Of a stretch of DNA of 64,000 bases, positions 1-10,204 are shown one piece after another. The DNA comes from Gemmatimonadaceae bacterium (GTDB lineage Bacteria; Gemmatimonadota; Gemmatimonadetes; Gemmatimonadales; Gemmatimonadaceae), in contig DASQFN010000008.1 in assembly GCA_035633115.1 (NCBI GenBank), positions 44,416 through 108,415 of the forward strand, given 5' to 3'. Position numbers and translations under genes: made by a program. The notes beneath the pieces were generated by a model that saw only the letters and a list, made by a program, of their open reading frames with translations, did no database searches and was not told the DNA's origin. Numbering within the stretch: the stretch's first letter is position 1; each line of letters starts with the position of its first letter.

Positions 1-79
1 ATGGATTCGCGAAGCAAGTAGAAACGTACGCTGGGGTGCGGGCCCCTAGGATTACTTCACTCCCTTGCTCTTCATGCCT

Positions 80-430
80 GGCGAAGAACCGGCATTCGAC
101 GATGCGGCCGAGACGCTCGTCGAGGGAAGTCAGCCGGGTGAGCGCCTCGTCCATGTCGAGGAGCGCATCCGCCTGATCTTCGACCGCGATGGTGTCTTCG
201 TCGAGCGAGATCCGGCGGTATTCGCCGCCGTGCTTCGAGCGGCCTCGACGACGGGCTTCATCAACCAGCACGTGGCGCATGGCGATCCCCGCTACAGCGA
301 GGAAGTGCGCGCGGTCCTCCCATCCCGGATGTGTCTGCGCGGCCAGCCTGAGGTACGCCTCGTGTACGAGGGCGGTGGTGCCAAGTGTCGCGTCCGGGCG
401 CCCGGCTCCGAGCTGTCGGTGTGCGATGCT
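80..430 (-). pseudogene. degraded ECF sigma factor (TIGR02999-like) remnant
   Basis: Read on the minus strand from about 427 to 80, one frame gives the core of an ECF sigma factor of the type common in Acidobacteria, Planctomycetes and Gemmatimonadota. It shows IAHRQL, then TTALVHEAYLRLA, then WEDRAHFLAVAGIAMRHVLVDEA, then a RISLDE segment, then DEALTRL and VECRFFA. No in-frame start with the expected N-terminus exists upstream, where the frame reads into unrelated residues. After CRFFA the expected sigma region 4 helix-turn-helix is replaced by unrelated sequence that stays open to the window start. I infer a dead gene that has lost both ends; a sequencing frameshift cannot be excluded. Confidence 0.7.
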
Positions 431-931
431 TGGACACGGCTGGGCTGGCAGCGGATGCGCTGGGGAAGTTCCATGCCGTGTGGGTCGACAATCGAACCGG
501 AACGGCGCAGCTCTGGACCGCCCGCATTGTAGTTGAATAAGGGTCGATGACCGCTGGGCTTATGGAGACGGACCGCTCATGAGTCAGCGGCAAAAGGCTG
601 CTTCTTCGGTTTCCCGATCTTCGTCTTCGTCCAGATCACGATCATCGCGCACTGCCGAGCTGGCACTGAGAACTAAATCAGGGCGACTTTCGCTGCGGAC
701 CTGTTCGACCATATGCTGGTTGCATTGCGATCCCTCGGCGTGCACTGGAGGGATGTGCTCCGCGTTCTTGCTGCGCGCGCGTCAGTCTAACGGCCGCGCT
801 TTGTAAATCATCTGCGAGCCAGGGCGAAGGCAAACAATCTGGCGGGAAATGTTTTGGTGATGGCTCTCCGTTCTGCGCCTAGCTTCGTGCGGGATGCCGA
901 GTGGACAGGCATTCCGGTATGGAGGTACAAT
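431..931. other. intergenic stretch without a supported gene
   Basis: About 500 bases lie between the sigma factor remnant and the Uma2-type gene. The only open frames are short, serine- and arginine-rich and unrecognisable, with no good ribosome binding site. The stretch may contain more of the decayed sigma factor region, but I cannot align it. Confidence 0.5.
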
Positions 932-1480
932 ATGGGAATGGCGATCGCGATTCCGCGCTATACGATCGAGGATCTGGAGAGCTTCCCGGACGACGGGAAT
1001 CGGTACGAGCTGCTCGATGGGATACTACTCGTGACGCCCGGCGCTGGGCGCCCGCACCAAATCATCGCGAACCGGATACAGTACCGTCTTACACAAGCCC
1101 TTGAATTGACCGGTCATGCTTTCGTCGCGGGCCCCGGCGTCGTCGTTCGTGCGCCCCGGACGCAACTGCAGCCGGATATCCTGGTCACTTCGTCGCGCTT
1201 CGATCCGAACATCGAATGGGACAAGATCAGCGAGCACTGGCTCGCCGTCGAAGTCCTGAGCCGGTCTTCACGCGTGTACGACCGGGAGTTCAAGCGCGAC
1301 GCATACTTTGTGCTCGGGGTCAAGCAGGTGTGGCTGGTAGACCGTCGCGCCAGGACCATCGAAGTTTCCGTTGCGCCCGGGCCCCAGGAAATTGTTCAGG
1401 ATACGATTCGATGGCGTGTACCAACGCTCGAGGTTATCGTCTCCATCTCCGTCGATGAGGTCTTCTCGGGGTTAGAGTAG
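932..1480 (+). CDS. Uma2 family (DUF820) PD-(D/E)XK nuclease-like protein
   Basis: This 182-residue protein belongs to the Uma2/DUF820 family of restriction-endonuclease-like proteins, whose function is mostly unknown. Visible family features are the YTIEDLESFP opening, RYELLDGIL, the PHQIIANRI helix, LQPDILV (catalytic Asp of the PD-(D/E)XK core), LAVEVLS (Glu of the ExK-type motif) and KRDAYFVLGVKQVWLVD near the end. The ATG at 932 is chosen because GGAGG lies at 921-925, while an upstream in-frame ATG at 854 would add residues without family resemblance. Uma2 genes are often scattered singly in genomes of this kind. Family confidence is high, biological role is unknown. Confidence 0.85.
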   Translation: MGMAIAIPRYTIEDLESFPDDGNRYELLDGILLVTPGAGRPHQIIANRIQYRLTQALELTGHAFVAGPGVVVRAPRTQLQPDILVTSSRFDPNIEWDKISEHWLAVEVLSRSSRVYDREFKRDAYFVLGVKQVWLVDRRARTIEVSVAPGPQEIVQDTIRWRVPTLEVIVSISVDEVFSGLE

Positions 1481-1622
1481 CCGTGGTTATCGTCCCTCGA
1501 CCTTCGTTTTTGCTCGAGATCACCTCCCCGAGCTCACATGTTGCGAAAGGCCGCTTGATCGACCAGTACCGTCGCAAATGGCTACGCCTTGACCTGCCGT
1601 GTTTAACTCATGGCTTCCCAAA

Positions 1623-3032
1623 TCAGTGGCGCTGTGTCAGGGTCATCCTCATTCCATACTTCGGGCGCAGTGTGATCAGGGGTTGAAGATCGATCACCTG
1701 CTCCGGAACGAGACGCATTCGCCACTGCTGAGCGAGCGTTGCCAGTAGAAGGATGCCCTCCATCCACGCGAACTGCTCGCCGATGCAGCCACGCGCACCG
1801 CCGCCAAACGGGAAGTACGAGAACTTCGGTCGCGCCGCTTGTGCCTCCGGGGTCCACCGTTCGGGGTCAAATCGCTCCGGATCCGGAAAAAAGCGCGCAT
1901 CACGATGCATGATGTACTGGCTCATCAGAATTACCGATCCGCGGGGCACGGTGTAGCCGTTGGCTTCGTACGTATTGATCGCGCGCCGGCCGATTGCCCA
2001 CGCTGGCGGATAGAGTCGCATCGACTCCGCGAGAACCATCCGCGCGTAGGGCAGTCGGGGCAGATCGTCGAACGTCGGAAGACGGCCGGCGATCGCCGAG
2101 TCGATCTCCTCGTGAAGCCTGGCCTCCGCGTCGGAATGCTGCGACAGCAAGTACCATGTCCACGTGAGAGCATTGGCAGTGGTCTCGTGCCCGGCGAGAA
2201 AAATCGTCAGCGCCTCGTCGCGGAGCTGCCGGTCGCTCATGCCAGTGCCGTCGCCCTCGGTGTCCTGCGCGAGGAGCAGCATCGAGAGAAGATCACCGCG
2301 ATCGTCGCCTGTCGAGCGGCGCTCACGAATCATTCGGTAGATCGTCCGATCGAGACGGTCGCGCGCGGCGTTGAATCTCCTCACCGCGGGAATCGGCAGC
2401 TTCTCGAGGTACTCGGTAAACGGCAGCATCGCGTAGTTGAACGACTCGAACGCGGTGGTCATCGCATGCGCGATCTCGCCGGCCTCGTCATCTACGTCGG
2501 CGTCGAACAGAGTCTTGGCGACAATGCCGAGCGTGAGGCGCATCATCTCGGTGTGCATGTCAGCAGTCTGCCCGTCGGTCCAGCGCGAGCGTGTCCGCTC
2601 CGCATAGTCGGACATCGTCGTCGCGTATGCAGCAATTCGCTGGCGATGAAACGCCGGCTGAGCAAGCCGGCGCTGGCGCAGATGAAACTCGTCCTCGCTC
2701 GTGAGCAGGCCGTTTCCAAGCAATCGTCTCGCGCGCTCGAGCCCGCGGCTCTTGTGGAAGTTCTTCTGGCTGGTGACCAGCACGTCCCGGATCAGGTCCG
2801 GGTGATTGAACAGGTAAAGGTGCTGCGGGCCGATCTTGTAGTGCGCGATGTCACCGTAGCCCTGGTTCATGGCGATCATCATTGCCAAAGGATTCCGGGC
2901 AATCTCGACGAGGAACTGAAATGGGTATCGCGATGACGGACCGGCAGGGAAAGCGGTGCCGTTGCCCGAGCGCTTCGAGGGACCGAATCGAGGGACGCGG
3001 ATAGGGATCGGATCAGATTTGATCAGAGGCAT
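1623..3032 (-). CDS. cytochrome P450
   Basis: A soluble bacterial cytochrome P450 of about 469 residues, expected to be a heme-thiolate monooxygenase. The I-helix oxygen-binding motif AGHETTAN, the K-helix ESMR (ExxR), the PERFDPERW stretch and the heme loop [16 protein letters not shown] are all intact, with the axial cysteine near residue 416. The longest open frame would begin at 3146 and run across the neighbouring divergent promoter region. I prefer the ATG at 3032 ([10 protein letters not shown]) because the extra 38 residues are not P450-like. No ferredoxin or reductase gene is adjacent, so redox partners must come from elsewhere. The substrate cannot be inferred. Confidence 0.93.
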   Translation of the reverse strand: MPLIKSDPIPIRVPRFGPSKRSGNGTAFPAGPSSRYPFQFLVEIARNPLAMMIAMNQGYGDIAHYKIGPQHLYLFNHPDLIRDVLVTSQKNFHKSRGLERARRLLGNGLLTSEDEFHLRQRRLAQPAFHRQRIAAYATTMSDYAERTRSRWTDGQTADMHTEMMRLTLGIVAKTLFDADVDDEAGEIAHAMTTAFESFNYAMLPFTEYLEKLPIPAVRRFNAARDRLDRTIYRMIRERRSTGDDRGDLLSMLLLAQDTEGDGTGMSDRQLRDEALTIFLAGHETTANALTWTWYLLSQHSDAEARLHEEIDSAIAGRLPTFDDLPRLPYARMVLAESMRLYPPAWAIGRRAINTYEANGYTVPRGSVILMSQYIMHRDARFFPDPERFDPERWTPEAQAARPKFSYFPFGGGARGCIGEQFAWMEGILLLATLAQQWRMRLVPEQVIDLQPLITLRPKYGMRMTLTQRH

Positions 3033-3093
3033 TCCCAGAATTCTCTCAGTTGAACTTCGGGCCACACATTTTCCTTGGAATCGCACTCCCCCT

Positions 3094-3105
3094 AATGTTA
3101 ACATT
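3094..3105. promoter_or_regulatory. 12-bp perfect palindrome in divergent promoter region
   Basis: AATGTTAACATT reads identically on both strands and sits in the short region between the P450 start (3032, minus) and the BNR-repeat protein start (3145, plus). A TTGACA follows at 3105-3110 and GATAAT at 3113-3118, but their spacing does not make a standard sigma-70 pair. An operator is a plausible inference only. Confidence 0.35.
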
Positions 3106-3144
3106 TGACAGAGATAATCCCCCGGTCGGTCAGGATCACAAGCC

Positions 3145-6100
3145 ATGAATGAAAGGCCCCGTGCGCACTATTTCCTGTGCGCACTCGCAGTCTATGTTGC
3201 CCTGATTTCTGGGTCGCCCGTGTACGGTCAGCGGTCTGCCACGGGTCGGGCTGCCCCACCGGCAAAAACTGCATTCAACGCCGCGACCTACGATTCGCTC
3301 ATGCTCAGCGAGTTCGCCTGGCGTCCCATCGGGCCGGCCGTGACGAGCGGACGCATCTCTGATCTGGCGGTTGCCGAGGGGCCGGAGTCGCGCGTTGGCG
3401 ATCGGCTGGGGAAGCTGATGTACGCCGCGGCTGCTGGTGGCGGTGTGTGGAAGTCCATCAACTCAGGTACTACGTGGGAGCCTGTGTTCGACAAGCAAGG
3501 CTCGTCGTCCATCGGCGACGTCACGTTGGCGCCGTCGAACCCCGAGATCGTCTGGGTCGGGACCGGCGAAGCGAACAACCTCCGCAGCTCGTCGTGGGGA
3601 GACGGGGTTTACAAGTCGGAGAACGGCGGAAAGACCTGGAGACACATGGGTCTCAAGACGTCGCAGCACATCGGCCGGATCGTAGTGCATCCGAGCAACC
3701 CGAACATCGTGTTTGTAGCGGCGGTTGGACCCCTGTGGACGAGCGGCGGAGAGCGCGGCCTGTTCAGAACGATGGACGGCGGAAAGACATGGACGAACGT
3801 TCTCAGGATCAGCCCTCACACCGGCGTGACCGACGTGATAATGGATCCGACCGACCCGAGCATCATGTACGCGGCCTCGTTTCAGCGGCAGCGCAAGGCG
3901 TACAGCTTCGTCGGCGGCGGACCGGAGAGCGGGATCCACAAATCCATCGACGGTGGATCCACCTGGAGAAGGCTCACGGAAGGATTGCCGAAGACCGACA
4001 TCGGCCGGATCGGGCTCGATGTCAGCCGATCGCAGCCGCGAACGCTGTACGCGACGATGGAGACAAAGACCACCGAGGTCTATCGCTCCGACGATTACGG
4101 CGCGAGCTGGAAAAAGACCGGCACGTACCAGCAGTTCCCCTGGTTCATGGGGCAGATACGCGTCGATCCAAGAAACCCAGATCGCCTCTACGAGCTCGGC
4201 ATTTCGCTTCTGGTTTCCGAAGACGGAGGATTGACGTCGCGTCCAATCGCGACATCGGCGCACGTGGACTACCACGCCATGTGGATCGATCCGATGGATC
4301 CCGATCATTTCGTTGTCGGGAATGACGGTGGCGTGTACGTCACGCACGACCGCGGCACGACGATGGATTTCGTGAGCAATCTCCCCGTCTCTCAGTACTA
4401 CGCCATCGAGGTCGACAACCGCCAGCCGTTCTACTACGTCTACGGCGGGCTCCAGGACAACAACAGCTGGGCGGGTCCGAGCCAGACGCGAAATCGTCAG
4501 GGAATCTCCAACAACGACTGGTACATGACGGTCGGGGGCGACGGCTTCTACTCTGCCATCGATCCCACGGACCCGAACATCGTCTACTCCGAATCACAGA
4601 ACGGCGGAATCATCCGCTACGACGTCAGAACCGGAGAGAGGAAAAGCATCAAGCCGCAGCCGAAGTTCGGCCAGCAGAATCTCCGCTGGAACTGGAGCGC
4701 TCCGATCGTGATCTCTCCGCACGACAACAGGACCGTGTACATGGGCGCGAATTATCTCTTTCGCAGTCCCAATCGTGGTGACAGCTGGGAGCAGCTGGGT
4801 GGCGATCTCACGCGACGCCTGGACCGCGAGAAGCTGCCGCTCATGGGGAAGCTATGGACGAAGGATGCCGTAGCACGCCATGCGGGTACCGCCGAGTTCG
4901 GCAATATCAGCACAATGGATGAGTCCACGCTTCGGCGAGGACTACTATATGTAGGTACCGACGACGGTCTGATTCAGATCTCCCGCGACGGCGGCGCGAC
5001 GTGGACAAAAGTCGAGAAATTTCCCGGCGCGCCGGACATGACATATGTCAGCCGCGTGGTGGCATCGAGGCACAACGAAGGGACAGTGTACGCCACGCTG
5101 GACGGGCATCGCAGCAACGATTTCAAGCCGCACGTATTGAAGAGTACGGACTATGGAAAGACGTGGACCTCGATCGCCTCAAATCTTCCGGCGTCGTCGG
5201 TGCAGGTGATTCGCGAGCATCCGCGAGCGCCGTCCCTCCTCTTCGTGGGTAATGAGATAGGTGCGTACTACTCGGGCAACGGTGGGAAGAGCTGGGCGAG
5301 GCTTCAATACAACCTGCCGACAGTGCCGGTTCACGATATGAGAATTCATCAGCGGGAGAACGACCTGGTGATCGGCACGCACGGGCGGGGGATATACATC
5401 ATCGACGACATAACTCCGCTCGAGCACATGGCAGTCGCCGAGCGAGGCGGTCGTCCGTACCTGTTTCCGGCGAAGCCCGCTTCGATCTTCAACTACAACG
5501 CGTCGTTTCCCGGCGGTATCAACGGTGCCGCATCGCTCGGCGAGCGATCGTTCAGTGCGCCAAACCCGCCTTTTGGAGCGACGCTCACCTACTATCTGAA
5601 GGACAGCGTTCCAAAGGGCCGGGAGCTGACACTCTCGATCCACGATTCGACGGGGAAGCGGATTCGCGACCTCGCTGTGAAAGGGGGTCCGGGAATGCAC
5701 CGTGCGACCTGGGATCTGCGGCTGCCCCCGCCTTACATCAATCCCAGGGCGCAGGGGACGACCGGACAGCCGACGGGTGCTTTCGTGCTGCCGGGCAGGT
5801 ACATCGCCCGCCTGACGCTCGCCGGAAACGACAGCTTGATGTCGCAATCCGTGGAGACACCGGTGACGGTGAATCCCGATCCGCTCGTTCCGCTGAGTCC
5901 GGCAGAGTATCGCGCCCTGTGGGATATGCGAGTGAGCTCGAGTGCGCAGCAGGCAAAGGTGCAGGCAGTGGTGCGCACGGCGGAGCAGGTGAAGGAGCAG
6001 ATGACGGAGGTGAAGGCGGCGCTCAAGACAGGAACCGCGCCCGACAGCCTGACGAAGCAAACGACTGCGATCGAAAGGGAAGTCGACGACATTCTGCTCA

Positions 6101-6375
6101 AGGTTCGCGGGCGTCAGGGTCCGCCCGCAGGCGATGTGGACGACAAGACGTTTGCCCCGTCGATTCAAAGCAGAGTGAATCAGGTTGCCAATGAGATCGG
6201 CAACGTGACTTCGCCGCCGACGCAGATTCAGCGCGAGACTCTCGACCTTGCGATGAAGGATCTGGAACGCGAGGCAGCACGTCTGAACTCGCTTCTGACA
6301 GCTCGACTTCCAGCCCTGAATCGGGGCCTCGACGCTGCCGGTGTGCCATGGACGGTTGGCCGTGCCGTGCGCTAG
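3145..6375 (+). CDS. secreted BNR/VPS10-like repeat protein (sialidase-fold beta-propeller)
   Basis: A 1076-residue exported protein with a signal peptide (hydrophobic segment ending near SPVYGQ). The first two thirds carry repeated sialidase-type Asp boxes, for example [55 protein letters not shown] and [11 protein letters not shown]. These mark a WD40/YVTN/BNR-like propeller related to the VPS10/sortilin fold. The C-terminal third (from about residue 770) has a beta-rich segment followed by a Lys/Glu-rich helical stretch. Proteins of this layout are numerous in Gemmatimonadota and Acidobacteriota and are annotated as glycosyl hydrolases or VPS10 proteins, without demonstrated activity. A metalloprotease gene follows 39 bases downstream and may share its transcript. 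Confidence 0.88.
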   Translation: MNERPRAHYFLCALAVYVALISGSPVYGQRSATGRAAPPAKTAFNAATYDSLMLSEFAWRPIGPAVTSGRISDLAVAEGPESRVGDRLGKLMYAAAAGGGVWKSINSGTTWEPVFDKQGSSSIGDVTLAPSNPEIVWVGTGEANNLRSSSWGDGVYKSENGGKTWRHMGLKTSQHIGRIVVHPSNPNIVFVAAVGPLWTSGGERGLFRTMDGGKTWTNVLRISPHTGVTDVIMDPTDPSIMYAASFQRQRKAYSFVGGGPESGIHKSIDGGSTWRRLTEGLPKTDIGRIGLDVSRSQPRTLYATMETKTTEVYRSDDYGASWKKTGTYQQFPWFMGQIRVDPRNPDRLYELGISLLVSEDGGLTSRPIATSAHVDYHAMWIDPMDPDHFVVGNDGGVYVTHDRGTTMDFVSNLPVSQYYAIEVDNRQPFYYVYGGLQDNNSWAGPSQTRNRQGISNNDWYMTVGGDGFYSAIDPTDPNIVYSESQNGGIIRYDVRTGERKSIKPQPKFGQQNLRWNWSAPIVISPHDNRTVYMGANYLFRSPNRGDSWEQLGGDLTRRLDREKLPLMGKLWTKDAVARHAGTAEFGNISTMDESTLRRGLLYVGTDDGLIQISRDGGATWTKVEKFPGAPDMTYVSRVVASRHNEGTVYATLDGHRSNDFKPHVLKSTDYGKTWTSIASNLPASSVQVIREHPRAPSLLFVGNEIGAYYSGNGGKSWARLQYNLPTVPVHDMRIHQRENDLVIGTHGRGIYIIDDITPLEHMAVAERGGRPYLFPAKPASIFNYNASFPGGINGAASLGERSFSAPNPPFGATLTYYLKDSVPKGRELTLSIHDSTGKRIRDLAVKGGPGMHRATWDLRLPPPYINPRAQGTTGQPTGAFVLPGRYIARLTLAGNDSLMSQSVETPVTVNPDPLVPLSPAEYRALWDMRVSSSAQQAKVQAVVRTAEQVKEQMTEVKAALKTGTAPDSLTKQTTAIEREVDDILLKVRGRQGPPAGDVDDKTFAPSIQSRVNQVANEIGNVTSPPTQIQRETLDLAMKDLEREAARLNSLLTARLPALNRGLDAAGVPWTVGRAVR

Positions 6376-6414
6376 TGTTCGATTCGAAAGCTCACACCAA
6401 CTTTTTGTAGGCGA

Positions 6415-8922
6415 ATGATGAAATCCATTGTTCTGGCAGCCTCTCTTGGAACGTTTACCGGCTCATGCATGATACCGGGGCCGCAGACCGCTCCGGCCCC
6501 TGCAAGAGGAGCGCGTGCAGGAGTCGTGATCGTCGGCGACAGCGCGAGGCCAAATCCGAACGATCCGCGGCCCTACCAGCGCGTGATTACCAGAGACGCA
6601 AAAACACGCGTCGGGATGTTCAAGACGCACATCATCGGCGACCGCCTCTACTTCGAGATTCCGAGGAAGGAATTGAACCGCGACATGCTGATGGTCGGGC
6701 GGTTCGAGAGAGCTGCCGTGACTCCCGGAGATTTCGAGGGATACGGCGGGGACCAGTTCACGGAGCGCGTTCTCAGATGGGAGCGCTCGGGAAATCGTGT
6801 AATTCTGCGCAGTCCGTCGTTCGCGATCACCGCCGACTCCACCCTTCCCGTAGCCTCGGCGGTGATGGCGTCGAACAATCCGGCAGTTGTCGCGATCTTC
6901 CCGGTCGAGACTTACGGGCCCGACAGCGCGGCGGTGATCGACGTGACGCGCCTGTATACGACGAACGTGCCCGAGTTTGCGTCGTCGCGCGGATTCATAG
7001 ATGAGCGCAGATCATTCATCGAGAAGGCGGTTGCTTTCCCCGAGAACGTCGAGGTCGAAGCGACCCAGACGGCTACTCCTCCACCGACTGTGGGGCCGGG
7101 GCCTCAGACGACGCCAAGAGGGCCGATTCCTGCGCAGAGCGTTGTCGCGCACTGGAGCATGGTGCACCTGCCGGACCGTCCGATGATGCCACGCTATTAC
7201 GACGACCGCATCGGATATTTCTCAGCACAGCAGATCGACTTCGGCTCGGAGCAGCACCGCTCAGTGCAGCGACGTTACATCACGCGCTACCGCCTGGAGA
7301 AGAAGGATCCGACGGCTGCGCTGTCGGAGCCCGTTAAGCCTATCGTGTATTACATCGATCCCGCCACGCCGAAGAAATGGATTCGCTACGTAAAAGCGGG
7401 AATCGAGGAATGGCAGCCAGCGTTCGAAGCAGCTGGGTTCAAGAACGGCATCATCGCGAAGGACGCGCCCACGCCGGCAGAAGATCCGGACTGGTCACCG
7501 GAAGACGTAAGACACACAGTCGTGCGCTGGCTGCCGTCGACGGTGGAGAACTCCGTCGGCCCGCACGTGCACGACCCGCGGACAGGTGAGATCCTCAATG
7601 GCTCGGTGAGGATGTTCCACAACATCCTGAATCTGCAGCGCTCGTGGTACTTCACGCAGGTGGCCCCGCTCGATCCGCGCGCGCAGCGGCTGCCGTTCCC
7701 CGATTCATTGATGGGACGTCTGCTCCAGTTTGTCGTTGCGCACGAAGTCGGGCACACGCTCGGATTTCAGCACAACATGAAGGCGAGCTCCGAGTATCCG
7801 GCCGACAGCGTGCGGAGTGCGACATGGGTCGCGAAGATGGGACATTCGCCCTCCATCATGGACCACGCTCGATTCAACTACGTCGCGCAGCCCGAAGACA
7901 GGATCGCGGTGAGCGATCTCATACCCAACGTCGGTACGTACGACCGCTTTGCCGTGATGTGGGGATACAAGCCCATTTCTGGCGCGCGTACGCCGGAAGC
8001 GGAGCGGCCGACTCTCGACATGTGGGCCCGTCAGCAGGACACGATACCATGGCTCCGGTTCTCGACTTCCGGAAGCAAGGGCGCCGACGCCGGTGAAGCG
8101 ACTGAAGCAGTCGGCGACGCCGATGCCGTGAGGTCCACAACGCTGGGACTCAGGAACATCAAGCGTATCATGCCGATGCTAATCCCGGCGACGATAAAAC
8201 CCGCAGAGAGCAACGAGGATCTGACCGAGCTGTACACTCGGCTCATCGCACAGTGGCAGCGCGAGATGGGGCATGTCGTCAACGTCGTCGGCGGATCGTG
8301 GTCGCAGGAGAAATACGGGAGCCAGGCAGGCCCGCGCTTCACACCGTTCCCCCGCCAGCGTCAGCGCGAAGCGTTGCGGTTCCTCAACGAGAACGTGTTT
8401 CGCACGCCGGAGTTCTTCCTCGATCCCCTCGTCCTCAGAAGGATCGAGCCGGAGGGCGCGCTGGCGCGGATTCGAACCGCGCAAAATGCCGTGCTGACAG
8501 CGCTGCTCAACAACAGCAGGATGACGCGACTCATCGAGTACAACGCGCTCGCCCCGAACAGGAGCGATACGTATTCGCTCCGCGAAATGGCCGGTGATCT
8601 GCGAGACGGCATCTGGTCGGAGCTCTCTTCGCCGAGCGTTCGGATCGACGCTTTCCGTCGCAACCTTCAGTACGCGTATCTCGAGCAGCTTGGCGCGAAG
8701 ATCAACGGGCCCTTCCAGAGCGCTCCGCCTGGGGCGTCGCCACAGCAGGTTGCCGTTTTTGCCCCTCCGCCGGACGAGGCGCGCGGCCTGTTGCGAAGCG
8801 AGCTCATTTCACTCGACGCTCAGCTGAGAAATGCTATTCCGAGAGCCGGGGATCCGGACACGAGGATCCACATGGTGAATGCACGTCACCGAATCGATGT
8901 GATCCTCAATCCGAACAAATAA
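6415..8922 (+). CDS. zinc-dependent metalloprotease (DUF5117/DUF5118 type)
   Basis: An 835-residue exported zinc metalloprotease. The zinc site is HEVGHTLGFQHN (HExxHxxGxxH, metzincin-type) near residue 442, followed by SIMDHARFNY, which fits a Met-turn region. The N-terminus is hydrophobic and reaches TGSC, which could be a weak lipobox. The N-terminal DUF5118/DUF5117-like region shows the RVGMFKTHIIGDRLYFEIP segment typical of these proteins. The gene follows the BNR-repeat gene and precedes a PLP enzyme by 21 bases, all on the plus strand, so an operon is likely. The family is common in Gemmatimonadota and Bacteroidota; natural substrates are not known. Confidence 0.88.
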   Translation: MMKSIVLAASLGTFTGSCMIPGPQTAPAPARGARAGVVIVGDSARPNPNDPRPYQRVITRDAKTRVGMFKTHIIGDRLYFEIPRKELNRDMLMVGRFERAAVTPGDFEGYGGDQFTERVLRWERSGNRVILRSPSFAITADSTLPVASAVMASNNPAVVAIFPVETYGPDSAAVIDVTRLYTTNVPEFASSRGFIDERRSFIEKAVAFPENVEVEATQTATPPPTVGPGPQTTPRGPIPAQSVVAHWSMVHLPDRPMMPRYYDDRIGYFSAQQIDFGSEQHRSVQRRYITRYRLEKKDPTAALSEPVKPIVYYIDPATPKKWIRYVKAGIEEWQPAFEAAGFKNGIIAKDAPTPAEDPDWSPEDVRHTVVRWLPSTVENSVGPHVHDPRTGEILNGSVRMFHNILNLQRSWYFTQVAPLDPRAQRLPFPDSLMGRLLQFVVAHEVGHTLGFQHNMKASSEYPADSVRSATWVAKMGHSPSIMDHARFNYVAQPEDRIAVSDLIPNVGTYDRFAVMWGYKPISGARTPEAERPTLDMWARQQDTIPWLRFSTSGSKGADAGEATEAVGDADAVRSTTLGLRNIKRIMPMLIPATIKPAESNEDLTELYTRLIAQWQREMGHVVNVVGGSWSQEKYGSQAGPRFTPFPRQRQREALRFLNENVFRTPEFFLDPLVLRRIEPEGALARIRTAQNAVLTALLNNSRMTRLIEYNALAPNRSDTYSLREMAGDLRDGIWSELSSPSVRIDAFRRNLQYAYLEQLGAKINGPFQSAPPGASPQQVAVFAPPPDEARGLLRSELISLDAQLRNAIPRAGDPDTRIHMVNARHRIDVILNPNK

Positions 8923-8943
8923 CTCGTCGGGCTCGAGCGCACC

Positions 8944-10059
8944 GTGCAGCTAGAGGATCTTCCGACTCCCTGCCTGGTGCTCGACCGCGGCATACTCGAG
9001 CGAAACCTTCGTCGCATGAGCTCGGCGATGCACCGCCTTGGTGTCTCGCTGCGGCCGCACATGAAGACAGCGAAATCGGCGGACGTCGCGCGCATGGCGG
9101 TCGCGGGCGAAGCGGGTGGCATCACGGTCTCAACGCTCGCCGAGGCGGAGTATTTCGCGGAGCGCGGATTTCAGGACATAACAATCGCGGCGGGGACGAC
9201 CCCGGCGAAGCTCGACCGGATTCAGGGTTTTATTAGTAACGACTTGATACTAAACGTAATAACCGATGACGTCGCGGTGGCCCGTGCAATCGCCAGCCAT
9301 GCCGCTCCTGTCCGTGCTTTGATCGAGATCGATTCAGGCGAAAATCGAGGGGGTGTCGATCCGGAAGGCGACGCCGTCATCGAGATCGGCCGAGCTCTCG
9401 GAGAAAAACTGTCGGGCGTGCTGACCCATGCTGGCCATTCGTACGAGTGTCGAACGGTCGAGCAGGTGCGGGAAGTAGCGGAGCAGGAGCGTGTGGCCGT
9501 GACGACTGCGGCCGAGCGCTTACGCTCGAGCGGGATGGCGTGCGAGACTGTTTCGGTGGGATCGACTCCGACGATGTCGCACGTCGATCGGCTCGATGGC
9601 GTGACCGAGGTCCGGCCCGGAGTGTACATGTTCTGTGACCTGTTCCAGGCGGCTATCCGGTCGTGCACGCGCGACGACATTGCGCTCACGGTGCTCGCTT
9701 CGGTGATTGGCTGCCGGCCGGATGCGAACCAGATTGTCCTCGATGCCGGAGCGCTGGCCCTCTCGAAGGACCGGAGCACGGCGAGCACGCCGGAGGACGC
9801 CGGTTTCGGCCTGGTATGGGATCTGGACGGCAAGCCCGGCTTCGGTGAATGCGTTATCCATGAAGCGTATCAGGAGCATGGAGTCGCGAGAGGTCTCGAC
9901 GGGGGACTCAAGCTGCCATTCGACGAGTTGAAGGTTGGCACCAAGGTCCGCGTCGCGATGAATCATTCGTGCCTCACGGCCGCGGCGCACGACCGGTATT
10001 ACGTAGTGGACGGCAGCCGGGAAGTGATCGACGAGTGGGGGCGGGTGAACGGCTGGTAA
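8944..10059 (+). CDS. D-threonine aldolase / D-serine dehydratase-like PLP enzyme
   Basis: A 371-residue fold-type III PLP enzyme of the DSD1/D-threonine aldolase family, which cleaves or dehydrates D-hydroxy amino acids. The N-terminal alanine-racemase-like barrel contains PHMKT, with the PLP lysine at residue 41, and GGITVSTLAEAE follows. The C-terminal metal-binding segment HSCLTAAAHDRYYVVDG carries the His and Cys expected for a divalent cation site. Translation appears to start at a GTG at 8944; no better ATG lies nearby and the ribosome binding site is weak. It trails the metalloprotease by 21 bases. The aldolase versus dehydratase choice cannot be made from sequence alone. Confidence 0.87.
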   Translation: MQLEDLPTPCLVLDRGILERNLRRMSSAMHRLGVSLRPHMKTAKSADVARMAVAGEAGGITVSTLAEAEYFAERGFQDITIAAGTTPAKLDRIQGFISNDLILNVITDDVAVARAIASHAAPVRALIEIDSGENRGGVDPEGDAVIEIGRALGEKLSGVLTHAGHSYECRTVEQVREVAEQERVAVTTAAERLRSSGMACETVSVGSTPTMSHVDRLDGVTEVRPGVYMFCDLFQAAIRSCTRDDIALTVLASVIGCRPDANQIVLDAGALALSKDRSTASTPEDAGFGLVWDLDGKPGFGECVIHEAYQEHGVARGLDGGLKLPFDELKVGTKVRVAMNHSCLTAAAHDRYYVVDGSREVIDEWGRVNGW

Positions 10060-10204
10060 TACCTTAGTCTTCCCCTGCAGCATCGCCCTTGCCAGTCTTG
10101 GGCGGCGGTAGATTATCTGAATTGCAATCACTCTATGCGGTGGGTCGGTACTCGTCGTCCGGTTCCGAATTGCCAAGGTCGTGCCGGTTCCGTAAGCGGG
10201 TTGC

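Noticed and set aside
579..806. 75-codon open frame on the plus strand
   Set aside because: Serine-rich, no family resemblance, no ribosome binding site; likely chance.
3033..3146. N-terminal extension of the P450 to 3146
   Set aside because: The extra 38 residues are not P450-like and cover the divergent promoter.
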